The notes under the pieces are model-generated. The model had not been told where the DNA came from. It saw only the letters and a program-made list of their open reading frames with translations, and made no database searches. Below, piece after piece: positions 1-9,397 of a stretch of 40,774 bases of DNA. Position numbers and translations under genes: made by a program. The stretch is from Prevotella sp. (GTDB lineage Bacteria > Bacteroidota > Bacteroidia > Bacteroidales > Bacteroidaceae), in contig JAFYYV010000034.1 of assembly GCA_017557405.1 (NCBI GenBank), positions 1-40,774 of the forward strand. Direction: 5' to 3'. Numbering within the stretch: the first letter of the stretch is position 1; each line of letters opens with the position of its first letter.

Positions 1-492
1 ATATATTATATATTATAATAAAATTATTATTATTACACTCCATGTAAAATTACCCTGTAAAATCTTTCAATCTATAATCAAAATTTCAGTGAGGAAAAAT
101 GCAACCTCCTTAATGTCACAAAGTCACTGTCACAAATTCACATTTTGTTGTCTATTCCATCGGTGACATTACTTGCTCTCTCGTTTGAAGTAAATAAAAA
201 GTGTAAGGATATGGTTGATTATAGGGGTTACAAATCGTAACTGATGAAAAACGGAGTGAAAAAGGGGGGTGTAGAGAGCGAAAAACGGGGGGTGATTGAC
301 CGAAATGAGCCTTAAAAACGAGCGATTTTTAGCAATTTCGAACGAAAAAACGCAAAAACGAGCGTCAAAAATCAAGGTTGAAAAGTGGTTTCAAATTGTA
401 AGTATTCAACAACCACATGCTCTTTGGACAAAGTTTAAGGGCCTCATTTGTATGATGTTTAGGGCACAAAAGTGTTTTTTTTATAAAAAAAC
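1..492. other. AT-rich intergenic region, no convincing gene
   Basis: No credible gene is seen. The first 40 bases are almost pure A/T (alternating ATATT runs), like the AT-rich core near 38.2 kb. Around 245-295 two A-tract plus G6 stretches (AAAAAGGGGGGTG and AAAAACGGGGGGTG) form imperfect direct repeats, and AAAAACGAGCG occurs twice (about 315 and 354). Short open frames here on both strands have no signal peptide, domain or family look. The right end runs into the promoter of the first gene. Confidence 0.6.
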
Positions 493-523
493 ATTGATAT
501 TTTCGGAAAAATGCTTATTTTTG
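493..523 (+). promoter_or_regulatory. Bacteroidetes-type promoter for the patatin-to-MATE gene run
   Basis: ATTG at 493-496, a 19-nt spacer, then TATTTTTG at 516-523, which fits the TAnnTTTG -7 box of the Bacteroidetes primary sigma factor. Transcription would start near 530, leaving a leader of about 117 nt to the preferred start at 647. It is the only good promoter match I found before the next twelve same-strand genes. Confidence 0.6.
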
Positions 524-646
524 CCAACAAACATGGCGAAACGCCTAATAACTAACGAAACCATCCGGTCGTAGAAGAGCGGAAACGACAATACTCAATA
601 CATGACGAATTGCAAATCAAGACACATAAACAAGATAGAAACACAA

Positions 647-2971
647 ATGAAAATCACTAGACAATTTTGGCGACCACGTCGAATGCTGATGTTGGTTGCT
701 ATTATTATGATGGCTTTCACGAACGTGCACGCACAGGAAGACAGTGTGCCGAGTGAACCTCAACGAAAGAAGGTTGCCGTCGTGCTGAGTGGTGGAGGTG
801 CCAAGGGAATGGCGCACATCGGTGTACTGAAGGTGCTGGAGAAGGCTGGCATCCCCATCGACATCATAACAGGTACGTCGATGGGTAGCATCATCGGCGG
901 ACTTTACTCCATCGGCTACAACGCCAATTCGCTCGACTCGATGGTGAGGGTGCAGGACTGGAGCTATGTGATTACCGACAAGGAGGACTTGCGTAATCAG
1001 AGTCTGGGCGACCGAAAGAAGCAGAACACGTATTTCTATACGACGGGTCTGACCATCGGCAAACGCGACCTGCAGGCAGGCGGCTTCATCAAGGGTAAGA
1101 ACTTGGCTGAGTTGTTCGGACAGCTTTGCACGGGCTTTGCCGACTCGCTCGACTTCACCAACGACCTTCCGATTCCTTTTGCCTGCGTAGCAACGAATAT
1201 TGTCGATAACAGCGAGGTGGTCTTCCATAGCGGTAGGCTGCCACAAGCCATGCGCTCTTCTATGGCCATCCCTGTGGCCTTCTCGCCTGTCAGAATCGGT
1301 GATATGGTGCTGGTTGATGGCGGTATGAAGAACAATTATCCTGCCGACATCGCCCGCGAGATGGGAGCCGAGATCATTATCGGCGTCACCGTGCAGGGAG
1401 CGCCGAAGGTGGCCGAAGACATGAGTGGAACGATGAGCATTCTGAGCCAGATCATCGATGTGAACTGTAAAAACAAATACGATGAGAACCTCGCCATCAC
1501 TGACCTCCATCTGCAGGTGGACACGAAAGGATATGGGTCGGCTAGTTTCTCGCAGGCAGCCATCGATACACTCATCCGTCGTGGTGAGGAATTGGGTATG
1601 CGCCACTGGGACGACATCATTGCCTTGAAGAAGCGCATAGGTGTCGAAGAGTCGTACCGTCCTGAAATCCTGCATCCGTTGCGTCCGCAAGTGATGACCG
1701 AGAAGCATCGCATCCTTGGCTATACGTTTGAGAACATGACGCCGCAGGCTGAGCGTTTCCTGCGTCAGAAGTTCGGGCTGGACAAGAGGGACAGCATCGA
1801 TGCCCAATTGGCACAGGAGCTCACTACATCGATGCGCGTGGACCTTTTCTACCAGACAGCCGAATGTAGGTTGGTGCCTGAGAAGTTGCGCGTTCCTACC
1901 ACTCGGAAGATACATGGCATTTGGGATAATGTGGAGAAGAATTGGAATACGGCCGATGGTGTGCGCGTAGTGCTTACTGCTGGCGATCGCAAGTCGGTGC
2001 AATTACATGGTGGCGTGCGTTATGATAACGAAGAATATGCCGCTCTGCAGATAGGCCTTGACATCCCATTTAAGACGGCCATCCCCATCAATACCGACAT
2101 CACGTTGCGACTGGGCAAGCGTATGATGGCACGTGGTGAGCTCACCATCCATCCACGTAGTATCACACGTCCGACACTCATCTATGCGTTCCATCGAAAT
2201 GATATAGATATTTATTTCAACGGTAAACGTGACTATAACATCCGATATAACCAGTTCCAGGCAGAATTCATACCCATTAACCACGACCTGCGCCACTTTA
2301 ACATACAGTATGGGTTGCGATGGGATTATATGCACTACCGCAACATGCTCGGCAAGGAAACAGGCATACAAACCACACTCAAGAACGAGCATTTCTATAG
2401 CTATCATGCCCGTATCAACTATAACAGCGAAGACAGCTGGTACTTCCCCACGCGTGGAGCACGTTTCAAGGCCGAGTATTCCTACTTGACCGACAATTTC
2501 GCCCAACTCGACGGCAAGGTGGGCATGAGCGAGGTGAATGCCAACTGGCGCATGTCGTTCACCTTTGGCAAGAATTTCACGCTCCAGCCTATGTTCTATG
2601 GCCGTCTGCTCTTTGGTTCTGTTGTCCCACCAGTCTTCGGCAATACCATCGGAGGCGACTGGTTCGGCCACTATGTGGAGCAGCAGATGCCCTTCGCTGG
2701 CATTGGCAATATGGAGTATGTGGCCCACCAGTTCATAGGCTCTCAGTTGCAGGCACAACAACGCATCGGCAGTAACAACTATGTGCAGCTTCGTGTGGCT
2801 GGTGGTCAGCAGGCCGACAAGTTGAAGGACATCCTCGACTATCGCACTCTTCTAGGCATTCAGGCCGCTTACTACTACAACACGATGTTCGGTCCCATTG
2901 GTGCCGCACTCGGCTATAGCAACCGCACTAAGGAGCCCTACTTTTTCCTGAACCTGGGATTTGAGTTCTAA
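647..2971 (+). CDS. Patatin-like phospholipase with C-terminal outer-membrane beta-barrel (PlpD/type Vd-like)
   Basis: This is a serine lipid acyl hydrolase joined to an outer-membrane barrel. I prefer the start at 647 (774 aa) because it gives a compact signal peptide ending in a VHAQ-type site; an in-frame ATG at 602 adds 15 residues. Numbered from 602, the patatin domain shows the oxyanion loop GGGAKG (64-69), the nucleophile motif GTSMG with Ser93, and the DGG catalytic aspartate at 239. After about residue 340 comes a POTRA-like segment and then a long beta-rich barrel ending in FEF, the terminal aromatic expected by the BAM machinery. This order matches the type Vd autotransporter PlpD family. 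In that family the patatin part can be released outside the cell; whether that happens here is inference. The gene leads a tight run with the efflux genes (18-bp gap to the TolC gene). Confidence 0.88.
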   Translation: MKITRQFWRPRRMLMLVAIIMMAFTNVHAQEDSVPSEPQRKKVAVVLSGGGAKGMAHIGVLKVLEKAGIPIDIITGTSMGSIIGGLYSIGYNANSLDSMVRVQDWSYVITDKEDLRNQSLGDRKKQNTYFYTTGLTIGKRDLQAGGFIKGKNLAELFGQLCTGFADSLDFTNDLPIPFACVATNIVDNSEVVFHSGRLPQAMRSSMAIPVAFSPVRIGDMVLVDGGMKNNYPADIAREMGAEIIIGVTVQGAPKVAEDMSGTMSILSQIIDVNCKNKYDENLAITDLHLQVDTKGYGSASFSQAAIDTLIRRGEELGMRHWDDIIALKKRIGVEESYRPEILHPLRPQVMTEKHRILGYTFENMTPQAERFLRQKFGLDKRDSIDAQLAQELTTSMRVDLFYQTAECRLVPEKLRVPTTRKIHGIWDNVEKNWNTADGVRVVLTAGDRKSVQLHGGVRYDNEEYAALQIGLDIPFKTAIPINTDITLRLGKRMMARGELTIHPRSITRPTLIYAFHRNDIDIYFNGKRDYNIRYNQFQAEFIPINHDLRHFNIQYGLRWDYMHYRNMLGKETGIQTTLKNEHFYSYHARINYNSEDSWYFPTRGARFKAEYSYLTDNFAQLDGKVGMSEVNANWRMSFTFGKNFTLQPMFYGRLLFGSVVPPVFGNTIGGDWFGHYVEQQMPFAGIGNMEYVAHQFIGSQLQAQQRIGSNNYVQLRVAGGQQADKLKDILDYRTLLGIQAAYYYNTMFGPIGAALGYSNRTKEPYFFLNLGFEF

Positions 2972-2989
2972 TCTTTTAGCTGCTTACAA

Positions 2990-4525
2990 ATGAATAAAAC
3001 AAATATGAAAATAAACACTAAAATGAAGGCACGGGCGATGATGCTCGGGTTGTTGCTGCTGCCAACGCTCGGCTGTCAGGCTCAGCGATTACTGACGCTC
3101 GACAGTTGCAGGGCGATGGCACTGAGGAACAACAAGCAGATGGGCGTCGCCATGACGAAGCAGGAGGTGGCTGCCGACAAACGCAAGTCGGCTCGCACGC
3201 AATATCTGCCGCATGTGAGTGCCCTTGGTACATATCAGTACACGAGCAAACCCATCAGCCTGCTCAACGACGAGCAGAAGGCTTCGTTCCCACAGTTGGG
3301 TACCAACCTCGCCGGGACGCTCCAACAGAACCTCGCTGGTACACTCTCCCAGCTGCCACCGCAGACCATTCAGGCGCTGCAGCAGATGGGGCTGTCGAAC
3401 GAGGCCATCAGCCAATTGGCTGCCCAGGGAATCAACGGGCTCGCCACGGCATTGAACGGGGTCGGACAAGGATTTGTAGATGCCCTCGACACTGATACGC
3501 GCAATTTGTTTGCCGGAGCCATCATGGTGAACCAGCCTTTGTATATGGGTGGCGCCATCAAGGCAGCCAACAAGATTGCCGACATCAACGAGGAGATGGC
3601 TGCCAACTCTTTGGATTCGCGGCGCCAGAGCATTCTTTTCAACGTTGATAATGCTTATTGGCAGGTGGTGTCGCTCACTCACAAGCAGAAGCTTGCAGAG
3701 AGTTTCCTCGAGTTGGTGAAGAAGCTGAATGGCGACGTGGAGAAGATGATCAAGCAAGGCGTGGCCACGAAGGGCGACGGATTGAGCGTGGCGGTGAAGG
3801 TGAATGAGGCTGAGATGGCGCTGACGCAGGTGAAAGACGGACTTGTGCTCTCGAAGATGCTGCTTTGCCAACTGTGCGGACTTCCTGTCAGCGAACAGGT
3901 GAAGCTGGCTGACGAGGAGTCGGAGAACATTGTCGTGCTGGCTCAAACCGCCCAACCTGACATGCTGCTGGCTGCACAGAATCGTCCTGAACTCAAGCTG
4001 CTGCAGAACACCGTTGACCTCACCGAGCAGACCACAAACCTGCTGAAGGCGGGCAATCTGCCGCAGGTTTTGTTGTCGGGTGGCTATGCGGTGATGAATC
4101 CCAACACGTTCAACGGATTCGAGCGGAAGTTCTCGGGTGTGTGGAATTTGGGTGTCGTCATGCGCATTCCCATTTGGAATTGGGGCGACGTGAAATACAA
4201 GGTGCGTGCCTCCAAGGGAGCCACCACCATTGCCAACATGGAATTGGCTGATGCGCGCGAGATGATAGAGTTGCAGGTCAACCAAAGCAGCTTCCGCGTC
4301 AACGAGGCCATTAAGAAACTGGAGATGGCAAACGCCAACATCGCCAATGCCAACGAGAACCTCCGTATGGCCAATCTCGGTTTCAAGGAGGGAACGGTCT
4401 CTTACACCACTGTGATGGAGGCCCAGACCGCTTGGCAGCAAGCTCAGTCGCAGAAGATTGACGCTGAAATCGGGGTGAAACTCTCGCAAGTGGAATTGCA
4501 GAAAGCACTGGGCGTCTTAAAATGA
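2990..4525 (+). CDS. TolC-family outer membrane efflux channel
   Basis: This should be the outer-membrane channel of a tripartite export system, spanning the outer membrane and much of the periplasm. The 511-residue length is usual for the family. A signal peptide ends near CQAQ (residues 29-32), and the mature start LLTLDSCRAMALRNN is the classic first helix of TolC proteins. Long Ala/Gln/Asn-rich helices follow, with the two-fold repeat expected of the family. The second half ends with GTVSYTTVMEAQTAWQQAQ, the conserved helix near the end of the repeat. An in-frame ATG at 3005 is an equally good start. The HlyD-type adaptor gene begins 33 bp downstream, so channel, adaptor and permeases are probably made together. 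Confidence 0.9.
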   Translation: MNKTNMKINTKMKARAMMLGLLLLPTLGCQAQRLLTLDSCRAMALRNNKQMGVAMTKQEVAADKRKSARTQYLPHVSALGTYQYTSKPISLLNDEQKASFPQLGTNLAGTLQQNLAGTLSQLPPQTIQALQQMGLSNEAISQLAAQGINGLATALNGVGQGFVDALDTDTRNLFAGAIMVNQPLYMGGAIKAANKIADINEEMAANSLDSRRQSILFNVDNAYWQVVSLTHKQKLAESFLELVKKLNGDVEKMIKQGVATKGDGLSVAVKVNEAEMALTQVKDGLVLSKMLLCQLCGLPVSEQVKLADEESENIVVLAQTAQPDMLLAAQNRPELKLLQNTVDLTEQTTNLLKAGNLPQVLLSGGYAVMNPNTFNGFERKFSGVWNLGVVMRIPIWNWGDVKYKVRASKGATTIANMELADAREMIELQVNQSSFRVNEAIKKLEMANANIANANENLRMANLGFKEGTVSYTTVMEAQTAWQQAQSQKIDAEIGVKLSQVELQKALGVLK

Positions 4526-4558
4526 ATCGAAATAACGAAATAAAAAAATAACGAAAAA

Positions 4559-5557
4559 ATGGACAAAGCAAAACAACAACATAACAACATCCTGCTGGCC
4601 ATTGCAGGATTCACAATCGTAGTAGCCATTGTGGCGCTTATCGGTTTTCTCGCTCTCGGTCGCGATCCTGATATCATTCAGGGCGAGATGGAGGTTGAGG
4701 AGTATCGCGTGTCGAGTAAGGTGCCTGGCCGCATACTCGAACTCAGGGCAAAGGCGGGCGATTTCGTGAGAGCGGGCGACACGCTGGCTATCATCGAGGC
4801 TCCTGAAGTGCAGGCTAAGATGTCGCAGGCACAGAGTGCTGTCGATGCTGCCTCAGCTATGGAGCAGATGGCTCGCAATGGTGCTCGCAAGGAGCAGATT
4901 CAGGCTGCACGTCAGCTCTTGGAGCAGGCAAAGGCTGGATTGGAGATAGCCGAGAAGTCGTACAAACGTGTGCAACAGCTATTCGACGAGGATGTGGTAT
5001 CGGCACAAAAACGTGATGAAGCCGAAGCCATGTATAAGTCGGCACAAGCTCAGGTGAAGGCTGCGCAGAGCCAGTATGACATGGCTCTGAACGGTGCGCG
5101 CGCCGAGGAGAAGATGTCGGCTGCCGCCCAGGTGGGTCGTGCTCGTGGTGCGGTGAGAGAGGTGAACAGCTACATCCGTGAAACCGTTCAGGTGGCGCAG
5201 ATGGATGGTGAGGTCACCGATGTCTATCCAAAAGTGGGTGAGCTTGTCGGTACGGGCAGTCCCATCATGTCGATTGCCGTGATGGACGACCAATGGGCCA
5301 CATTCAACATCCGTGAAGACCAACTGAAGGGTGTGCAAATTGGCTCTGAGGTGACTGTCAACGTGCCAGCCATAGATAAAGAGACGAAGATGAAGGTCTA
5401 CTATATGAAGGACAAGGGTTCATACGCCGTGTGGAAGGCCACGAAGGCCAGCGGCCAGTACGACCAGAAGACCTTTGAGGTGAAAGCACGTCCGACGGAG
5501 AAACTCGAAGGCGTAAGACCTGGTATGTCGGTGATATTAGCCGGTGGAAAAAAATGA
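4559..5557 (+). CDS. HlyD-family periplasmic adaptor (membrane fusion protein)
   Basis: This is the periplasmic adaptor linking inner-membrane permeases to the TolC-type channel. It has 332 residues with one N-terminal membrane anchor (about 12-33). A lipoyl-like half motif follows (VSSKVPGRILELRAKAGDFVRAGDTLAIIEAPE, about 52-84). A long Ala/Gln-rich coiled-coil hairpin runs from about 85 to 205, and the second lipoyl half from about 213 (QMDGEVTDVYPKVGELVGTGSP). The C-terminal beta domain ends in VRPGMSVIL. The organisation matches YhiI/HlyD-type adaptors that pair with ABC-2 permeases. Its TGA overlaps the ATG of the first permease by 4 bp, so translation is probably coupled. Confidence 0.9.
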   Translation: MDKAKQQHNNILLAIAGFTIVVAIVALIGFLALGRDPDIIQGEMEVEEYRVSSKVPGRILELRAKAGDFVRAGDTLAIIEAPEVQAKMSQAQSAVDAASAMEQMARNGARKEQIQAARQLLEQAKAGLEIAEKSYKRVQQLFDEDVVSAQKRDEAEAMYKSAQAQVKAAQSQYDMALNGARAEEKMSAAAQVGRARGAVREVNSYIRETVQVAQMDGEVTDVYPKVGELVGTGSPIMSIAVMDDQWATFNIREDQLKGVQIGSEVTVNVPAIDKETKMKVYYMKDKGSYAVWKATKASGQYDQKTFEVKARPTEKLEGVRPGMSVILAGGKK

Positions 5558-6726
5558 AGTATATTTCTCAAATCTTCGACATCGCTTTGCGTGAGCTCAA
5601 CATTGTCGTTCGCAAGAACCAGATCTACGGATTCTGCATGTTGGTGTTCCCGCTGCTGACGGTGTTGTTTTTCACCACCATGCTCGACGACGGTGTGCCG
5701 CAGGACTTGCTTATTGGGGTGGTGGACCACGATGACAGCAGTACGTCGCGTGGTCTCATCCGCAACCTCGATGCCATGCAGAACTCTCGTGTGAAGTATC
5801 GCTTTGCATCGATTACCGAGGCTCGTTGCGCCATGCAGGAAGGCAAGATATATGCCTACCTCTACATCCCTGAAGGCACGGCGGCGAAGCTGATGGCAGG
5901 CAGACAACCGAAGATATCCTACTACTACACGATGACTTGTTTGTCAGCTGGTTCGATGGCCTCGAAAGACTTGAAGACCATCAGCACGCTCGGTTCGGCG
6001 GCTGTAGGTCAGGCTACATTAAGGGCAAAAGGTGCCACGCCTGGACAAATCAAGACGGCGTTGCAACCTGTGACCATCGATGCGCATATGATAGCCAACC
6101 CCCACGGCAGCTACAATTATAGTCTGACCACCGTATTCGTGCCAGGCATCTTGATGCTCTTCATGGCGTTGCTCTCGGCTTATGCCATCGGTATGGAGAT
6201 GAAGTTCGACACAGGTAAGGAATGGCTGGCCCGCGCCGATGGCAATATCCTTGTTGCCATCATCGGAAAGTATATTGTCCATGCGTTGGTGTTCCTGCTT
6301 GTGATATTCCTCTACCAGTATTATATTTTCAAAGTGCTGGACTTCCCACGGCTTGGAGGTGTGTGGAGCATCGTGCGGCTTAGCCTTCTGCAGGTAGCGG
6401 CATCGCTCGGATTCGGCATCTTCGCCTTCGGATTGATGCCCTCGCTACGCATGTCGATGAGTATCTGCTCATTGTGGTTTGTGCTCAGTCTCTCGATGTG
6501 TGGCTCGGCGTTCCCAGTCATGGGTATGGACCCACCATTGCAGGCCATGTCGTGGTTGTTCCCTCTGCGCCACTATTTTATGCTCTACCAGGTGACCGTG
6601 TTGAACGGCTTCCCCGTCATCGACGCTTGGTTCCATCTGGTGGCGCTCGTGGCTTTCACGCTGCTGCCTTGGTTCGTGCTTCGTAAAGTCAAAAACGCAT
6701 TACTCAACTATGTCTACATTCCTTAA
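5554..6726 (+). CDS. ABC-2 type transporter permease, first of a pair
   Basis: This 390-residue inner-membrane protein has the ABC-2/YhhJ layout. There is one transmembrane helix near residues 27-47, then a large extracytoplasmic domain of about 150 residues (starting DDGVPQDLLIGVVDHDDSSTSR). A cluster of five further helices lies between about 193 and 380. Members move drugs, lipids or peptides out of the cytoplasm, usually powered by a separate ATPase. No ATP-binding subunit (Walker A, LSGGQ) is encoded anywhere in the window. The gene overlaps the adaptor gene by 4 bp and the second permease gene by 17 bp. The substrate is unknown; the operon suggests the NRPS product as one candidate. Confidence 0.87.
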   Translation: MKYISQIFDIALRELNIVVRKNQIYGFCMLVFPLLTVLFFTTMLDDGVPQDLLIGVVDHDDSSTSRGLIRNLDAMQNSRVKYRFASITEARCAMQEGKIYAYLYIPEGTAAKLMAGRQPKISYYYTMTCLSAGSMASKDLKTISTLGSAAVGQATLRAKGATPGQIKTALQPVTIDAHMIANPHGSYNYSLTTVFVPGILMLFMALLSAYAIGMEMKFDTGKEWLARADGNILVAIIGKYIVHALVFLLVIFLYQYYIFKVLDFPRLGGVWSIVRLSLLQVAASLGFGIFAFGLMPSLRMSMSICSLWFVLSLSMCGSAFPVMGMDPPLQAMSWLFPLRHYFMLYQVTVLNGFPVIDAWFHLVALVAFTLLPWFVLRKVKNALLNYVYIP

Positions 6727-7906
6727 GAAATATAAAGAGCATATCACCGACGTGCTTTACATCTGGCGACAGGAGATGAAGCAGATCATCCACGACGAGG
6801 GCGTGTTGATGTTCCTTGTTATCGTGCCGTTGGGTTATCCGTTGCTCTATTCGTGGATCTACAACAATGAATCGGTGCATGAGGTGCCTGTGGTGGTGGT
6901 CGACCAATCTCACTCGCAACTCTCGCGCCAGTTCATCCACGACTGCGATGCCACGCCTGACGTTCGTGTGTCGTTCTATGCTGAAGACCTCGATGAAGCC
7001 CGCTCGCTCGTCAGCCGACAACTTGTGAAGGGCATCTATCTCATCCCGTCGGATTTCGCCACACGCATCAACCGCGGTGAGCAAAGCACTGTGAGCGTTT
7101 ATTGCGACATGTCGCTCATGCTTGCCTACAAAGCCATCTATCAGACCGCCATGATCGAGGCGGGGCGTATTGGCGCGGGGTTGAGCATCAAGAAATCGGG
7201 CAACTACACCAAGCGCGAGGATGCCCTCACTGTGCAACCGTTGGCAGTCGATGAAGTGGCGATGTTCAACCCTTCTGGAGGCTATGGCTCTTGTGTCCTG
7301 CCAGCCGTGCTCATGCTTATCCTGCAGCAGACACTCGCTTTGGGCATTGGTATGTCGGCAGGTACGGCACGTGAACGCAACCGCAATGGCCAACTCATCC
7401 CCGACGACGATCCACACTATCGAGGTGCCTATCGCATCGTCAGTGGAAAAGCCATTTGCTACGGAATGATTGCCGCTGTGACCAGTGCTTACCTTGCTAT
7501 GGCCATCCCTCGAATGTTCTCCTTCCCACAACTCGCCAGCGGCTGGACTTTGCTGTTGATGCTGATACCCTTTGTCACGGCCAGCATCTTCTTTGGTATG
7601 GCCATCTCCTGCATTGTGCGCTATCGTGAGAATGTCATGCTCATCATGGTCTTCGTCTCCTTGCCCCTGCTTTTCCTCACTGGTGTATCGTGGCCGCAGT
7701 CGAGCATTCCAGGTGTTTGGCAGGGCGTGTCGTGGCTTTTCCCCAGCACTTTCGGCGTTCGCGCATTCATCCGCGTCAACTCCATGGGGGCCTCATTTAG
7801 TCAAATACTCCCCGAAATCCGAATCCTCTGGATTCAGGCTGCCGCTTATCTTGGTCTTGCCTGTCTCGTCTATCGCCATCAATTCCGTTTGGCAAAGAAG
7901 TTGTGA
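6710..7906 (+). CDS. ABC-2 type transporter permease, second of a pair
   Basis: This 398-residue permease is a distant paralogue of its upstream neighbour, with the same plan. An N-terminal helix (about 34-54, VLMFLVIVPLGYPLLYSWIY) is followed by an extracytoplasmic domain opening with VPVVVVDQSHSQLSRQ, a close match to the DDSSTSR segment of its partner. Helices cluster from about 195 to the C-terminus (LPAVLMLILQQTLALGIGMS; FLTGVSWPQSSIPGVW). The two probably form a heterodimeric channel. Its ATG lies 17 bp inside the previous gene, so the pair is likely translationally coupled. The missing ATPase must be encoded elsewhere or the pair works without a classical one. Confidence 0.87.
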   Translation: MSTFLKKYKEHITDVLYIWRQEMKQIIHDEGVLMFLVIVPLGYPLLYSWIYNNESVHEVPVVVVDQSHSQLSRQFIHDCDATPDVRVSFYAEDLDEARSLVSRQLVKGIYLIPSDFATRINRGEQSTVSVYCDMSLMLAYKAIYQTAMIEAGRIGAGLSIKKSGNYTKREDALTVQPLAVDEVAMFNPSGGYGSCVLPAVLMLILQQTLALGIGMSAGTARERNRNGQLIPDDDPHYRGAYRIVSGKAICYGMIAAVTSAYLAMAIPRMFSFPQLASGWTLLLMLIPFVTASIFFGMAISCIVRYRENVMLIMVFVSLPLLFLTGVSWPQSSIPGVWQGVSWLFPSTFGVRAFIRVNSMGASFSQILPEIRILWIQAAAYLGLACLVYRHQFRLAKKL

Positions 7907-7937
7907 GGTGCCATTTCGGTTTGCAAAGAAAACAGAT

Positions 7938-8738
7938 ATGAAGAAGATTCTACTATTATTAGGCATAGCCGCTGTGCTCTCATCGTGTGGAGATGTGTTC
8001 GACATACATCCCTACGATGTGGATGTGGAGGGAGAGACTGGAATCAACGCGAAGCAGATAGCCAAGATTGAGAATCAGTTTGCCGATAAGGAAACCCTTC
8101 GTGTGGCTTTTATCAGCGACACACATCTGTGGCTTTCAGACGCCCGCGACCAGATAGCCGATGTGAACAGCAGGAATGTTGATTTCGTGGTGCATTGTGG
8201 TGACTTGACAGACACGGGCACAGGCAAGGAGTATGAATGGAGTCGTGATATCCTGATGAAGTTGAATTGTCCCTTTGTGGCATTGATAGGCAATCACGAC
8301 TTTCTTGGCACAGGCGACCAGACTTATGAAGTGATGTATGGCAAGATGAATTTCTCGTTCATCGCTGGACGGGTGAAGTTCTTGTGTATCAACACCAATG
8401 CCACTGAATACGACTATCTGGCAGCCATCCCCGACTTCGACTACATGGAGGAGGAGATGGTAAAGGACACCGCAAAGTTCGACCGCACCATCATTGTGAT
8501 GCATGCACCGCCTTACAGCGACCAGTTCAACAACAACGTGTGCAAGGCCTTCCGTCGCTACCTCGACTTCTTCCCTGGCCTGATGTGCTGCGTCTATGGA
8601 CACAATCACAACGACAAGGTTTCTGATATGTATGATGACGGTCTGATATTCTATGGCATCGACTGTGCTGCTCACCGCAATTACCGTATATTCACCATTA
8701 CAACCGACGGCTATGAAGTGGAAAAGATTGATTATTAA
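7938..8738 (+). CDS. Calcineurin-like metallophosphoesterase lipoprotein
   Basis: This is a two-metal phosphoesterase anchored as a lipoprotein (266 aa). The open frame extends upstream to 7572, but that part overlaps the permease gene in another frame. Starting at 7938 gives MKKILLLLGIAAVLSSC, a signal peptide with a good lipobox (LSSC, Cys17). All metal-binding motifs are visible in order: SDTH (Asp61, His63), GDLTD, GNHD, MHAPP and YGHNHN. The domain is the usual size for this superfamily. It could act on nucleotides, phospholipid headgroups or phosphoprotein in the periplasm or at the surface; the sequence does not decide. Its end overlaps the start of the next gene by 26 bp. Confidence 0.85.
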   Translation: MKKILLLLGIAAVLSSCGDVFDIHPYDVDVEGETGINAKQIAKIENQFADKETLRVAFISDTHLWLSDARDQIADVNSRNVDFVVHCGDLTDTGTGKEYEWSRDILMKLNCPFVALIGNHDFLGTGDQTYEVMYGKMNFSFIAGRVKFLCINTNATEYDYLAAIPDFDYMEEEMVKDTAKFDRTIIVMHAPPYSDQFNNNVCKAFRRYLDFFPGLMCCVYGHNHNDKVSDMYDDGLIFYGIDCAAHRNYRIFTITTDGYEVEKIDY

Positions 8739-9381
8739 TGCGGCTATGTTGCTGTGCGCCCTTCACGTGATGGCCGACGACAGCATTCAGAGTAGGTATG
8801 AGCGCAATGTCCAGCACAATCTAAATGCGTGGCTGTCGCTCATTCCTACCCATTTCGTCATTCAGAATGCCGGTAACATGGGCGTCGTCTCGGCGGGTAT
8901 AGGTTGGAGTTATGGCAAACGCCGACAATGGGAGACCGATTTGCTTTTTGGCTATATTCCCAAACACGACTCTTCTCGCGGTAAGTTGACAACGACATTG
9001 AAGGGGAACTACATTCCCTGGGACATCGACCTTTCGTCCATCTCTGCCAAGGTGCCCGAAGAAAGGTGGGTGTTTGAACCATTGACCACCAGTCTTTACA
9101 TCAACACCGTCTATGGGCATGAGTTTTGGAAGAGCCAACCTGGCAGGTATCCCGACAAATACTATGAGTTCATGTCCACCAAGTTTCGATTGAATCTTGC
9201 CATCGGTCAGCGCATCACGTTCAACATTCCTGAGAATAAGCGCAAAAGGCACAGTCGTATGTCGCTGTTCTACGAGGTGGGAACCTGTGACTTGTATGTC
9301 CGCTCCATGTTCCAGAGCAGCGATGTCAAGTTGAAGGATATCCTCGGACTTTCCATCGGTTTGAAGTTCTTTACATTGTAG
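8713..9381 (+). CDS. Hypothetical exported protein, outer-membrane-like
   Basis: I do not recognise the family. The start at 8713 gives a clear signal peptide (MKWKRLIINAAMLLCALHVMADD) and a 222-residue product; the frame is open upstream to 8653, but inside the phosphoesterase gene. The mature part is rich in alternating hydrophobic/polar and aromatic residues (GVVSAGIGWSYGKRRQWETD; FGYIPKHD; RSMFQSSDVKLKDILGLSIG) and ends in LKFFTL, as in small outer-membrane barrels. The overlap with the upstream gene and the 16-bp gap to the DUF4421-like gene suggest one transcript. A role at the outer membrane is inference. Confidence 0.7.
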   Translation: MKWKRLIINAAMLLCALHVMADDSIQSRYERNVQHNLNAWLSLIPTHFVIQNAGNMGVVSAGIGWSYGKRRQWETDLLFGYIPKHDSSRGKLTTTLKGNYIPWDIDLSSISAKVPEERWVFEPLTTSLYINTVYGHEFWKSQPGRYPDKYYEFMSTKFRLNLAIGQRITFNIPENKRKRHSRMSLFYEVGTCDLYVRSMFQSSDVKLKDILGLSIGLKFFTL

Positions 9382-9397
9382 TAGTTGATAATCAGAT

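Noticed and set aside
169-574. Two short overlapping open frames on opposite strands (169-375 minus, 296-574 plus)
   Set aside because: No signal peptide, domain, or sensible composition. The plus-strand frame covers the promoter at 493-523, and both sit in low-complexity A- and G-runs.
617-2002. Long minus-strand frame of 461 residues opposite the patatin gene
   Set aside because: It is rich in His and Arg, as expected for the mirror of a real gene, with no domain; the plus strand has clear patatin motifs.
3089-4489. Minus-strand frame of 466 residues opposite the TolC gene
   Set aside because: A shadow frame: His/Leu/Gln-rich with no family features, while the plus strand is a textbook TolC protein.
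7572-7937. N-terminal extension of the metallophosphoesterase
   Set aside because: This part overlaps the permease gene in another frame and lacks phosphoesterase features; the lipoprotein signal at 7938 marks the true start.
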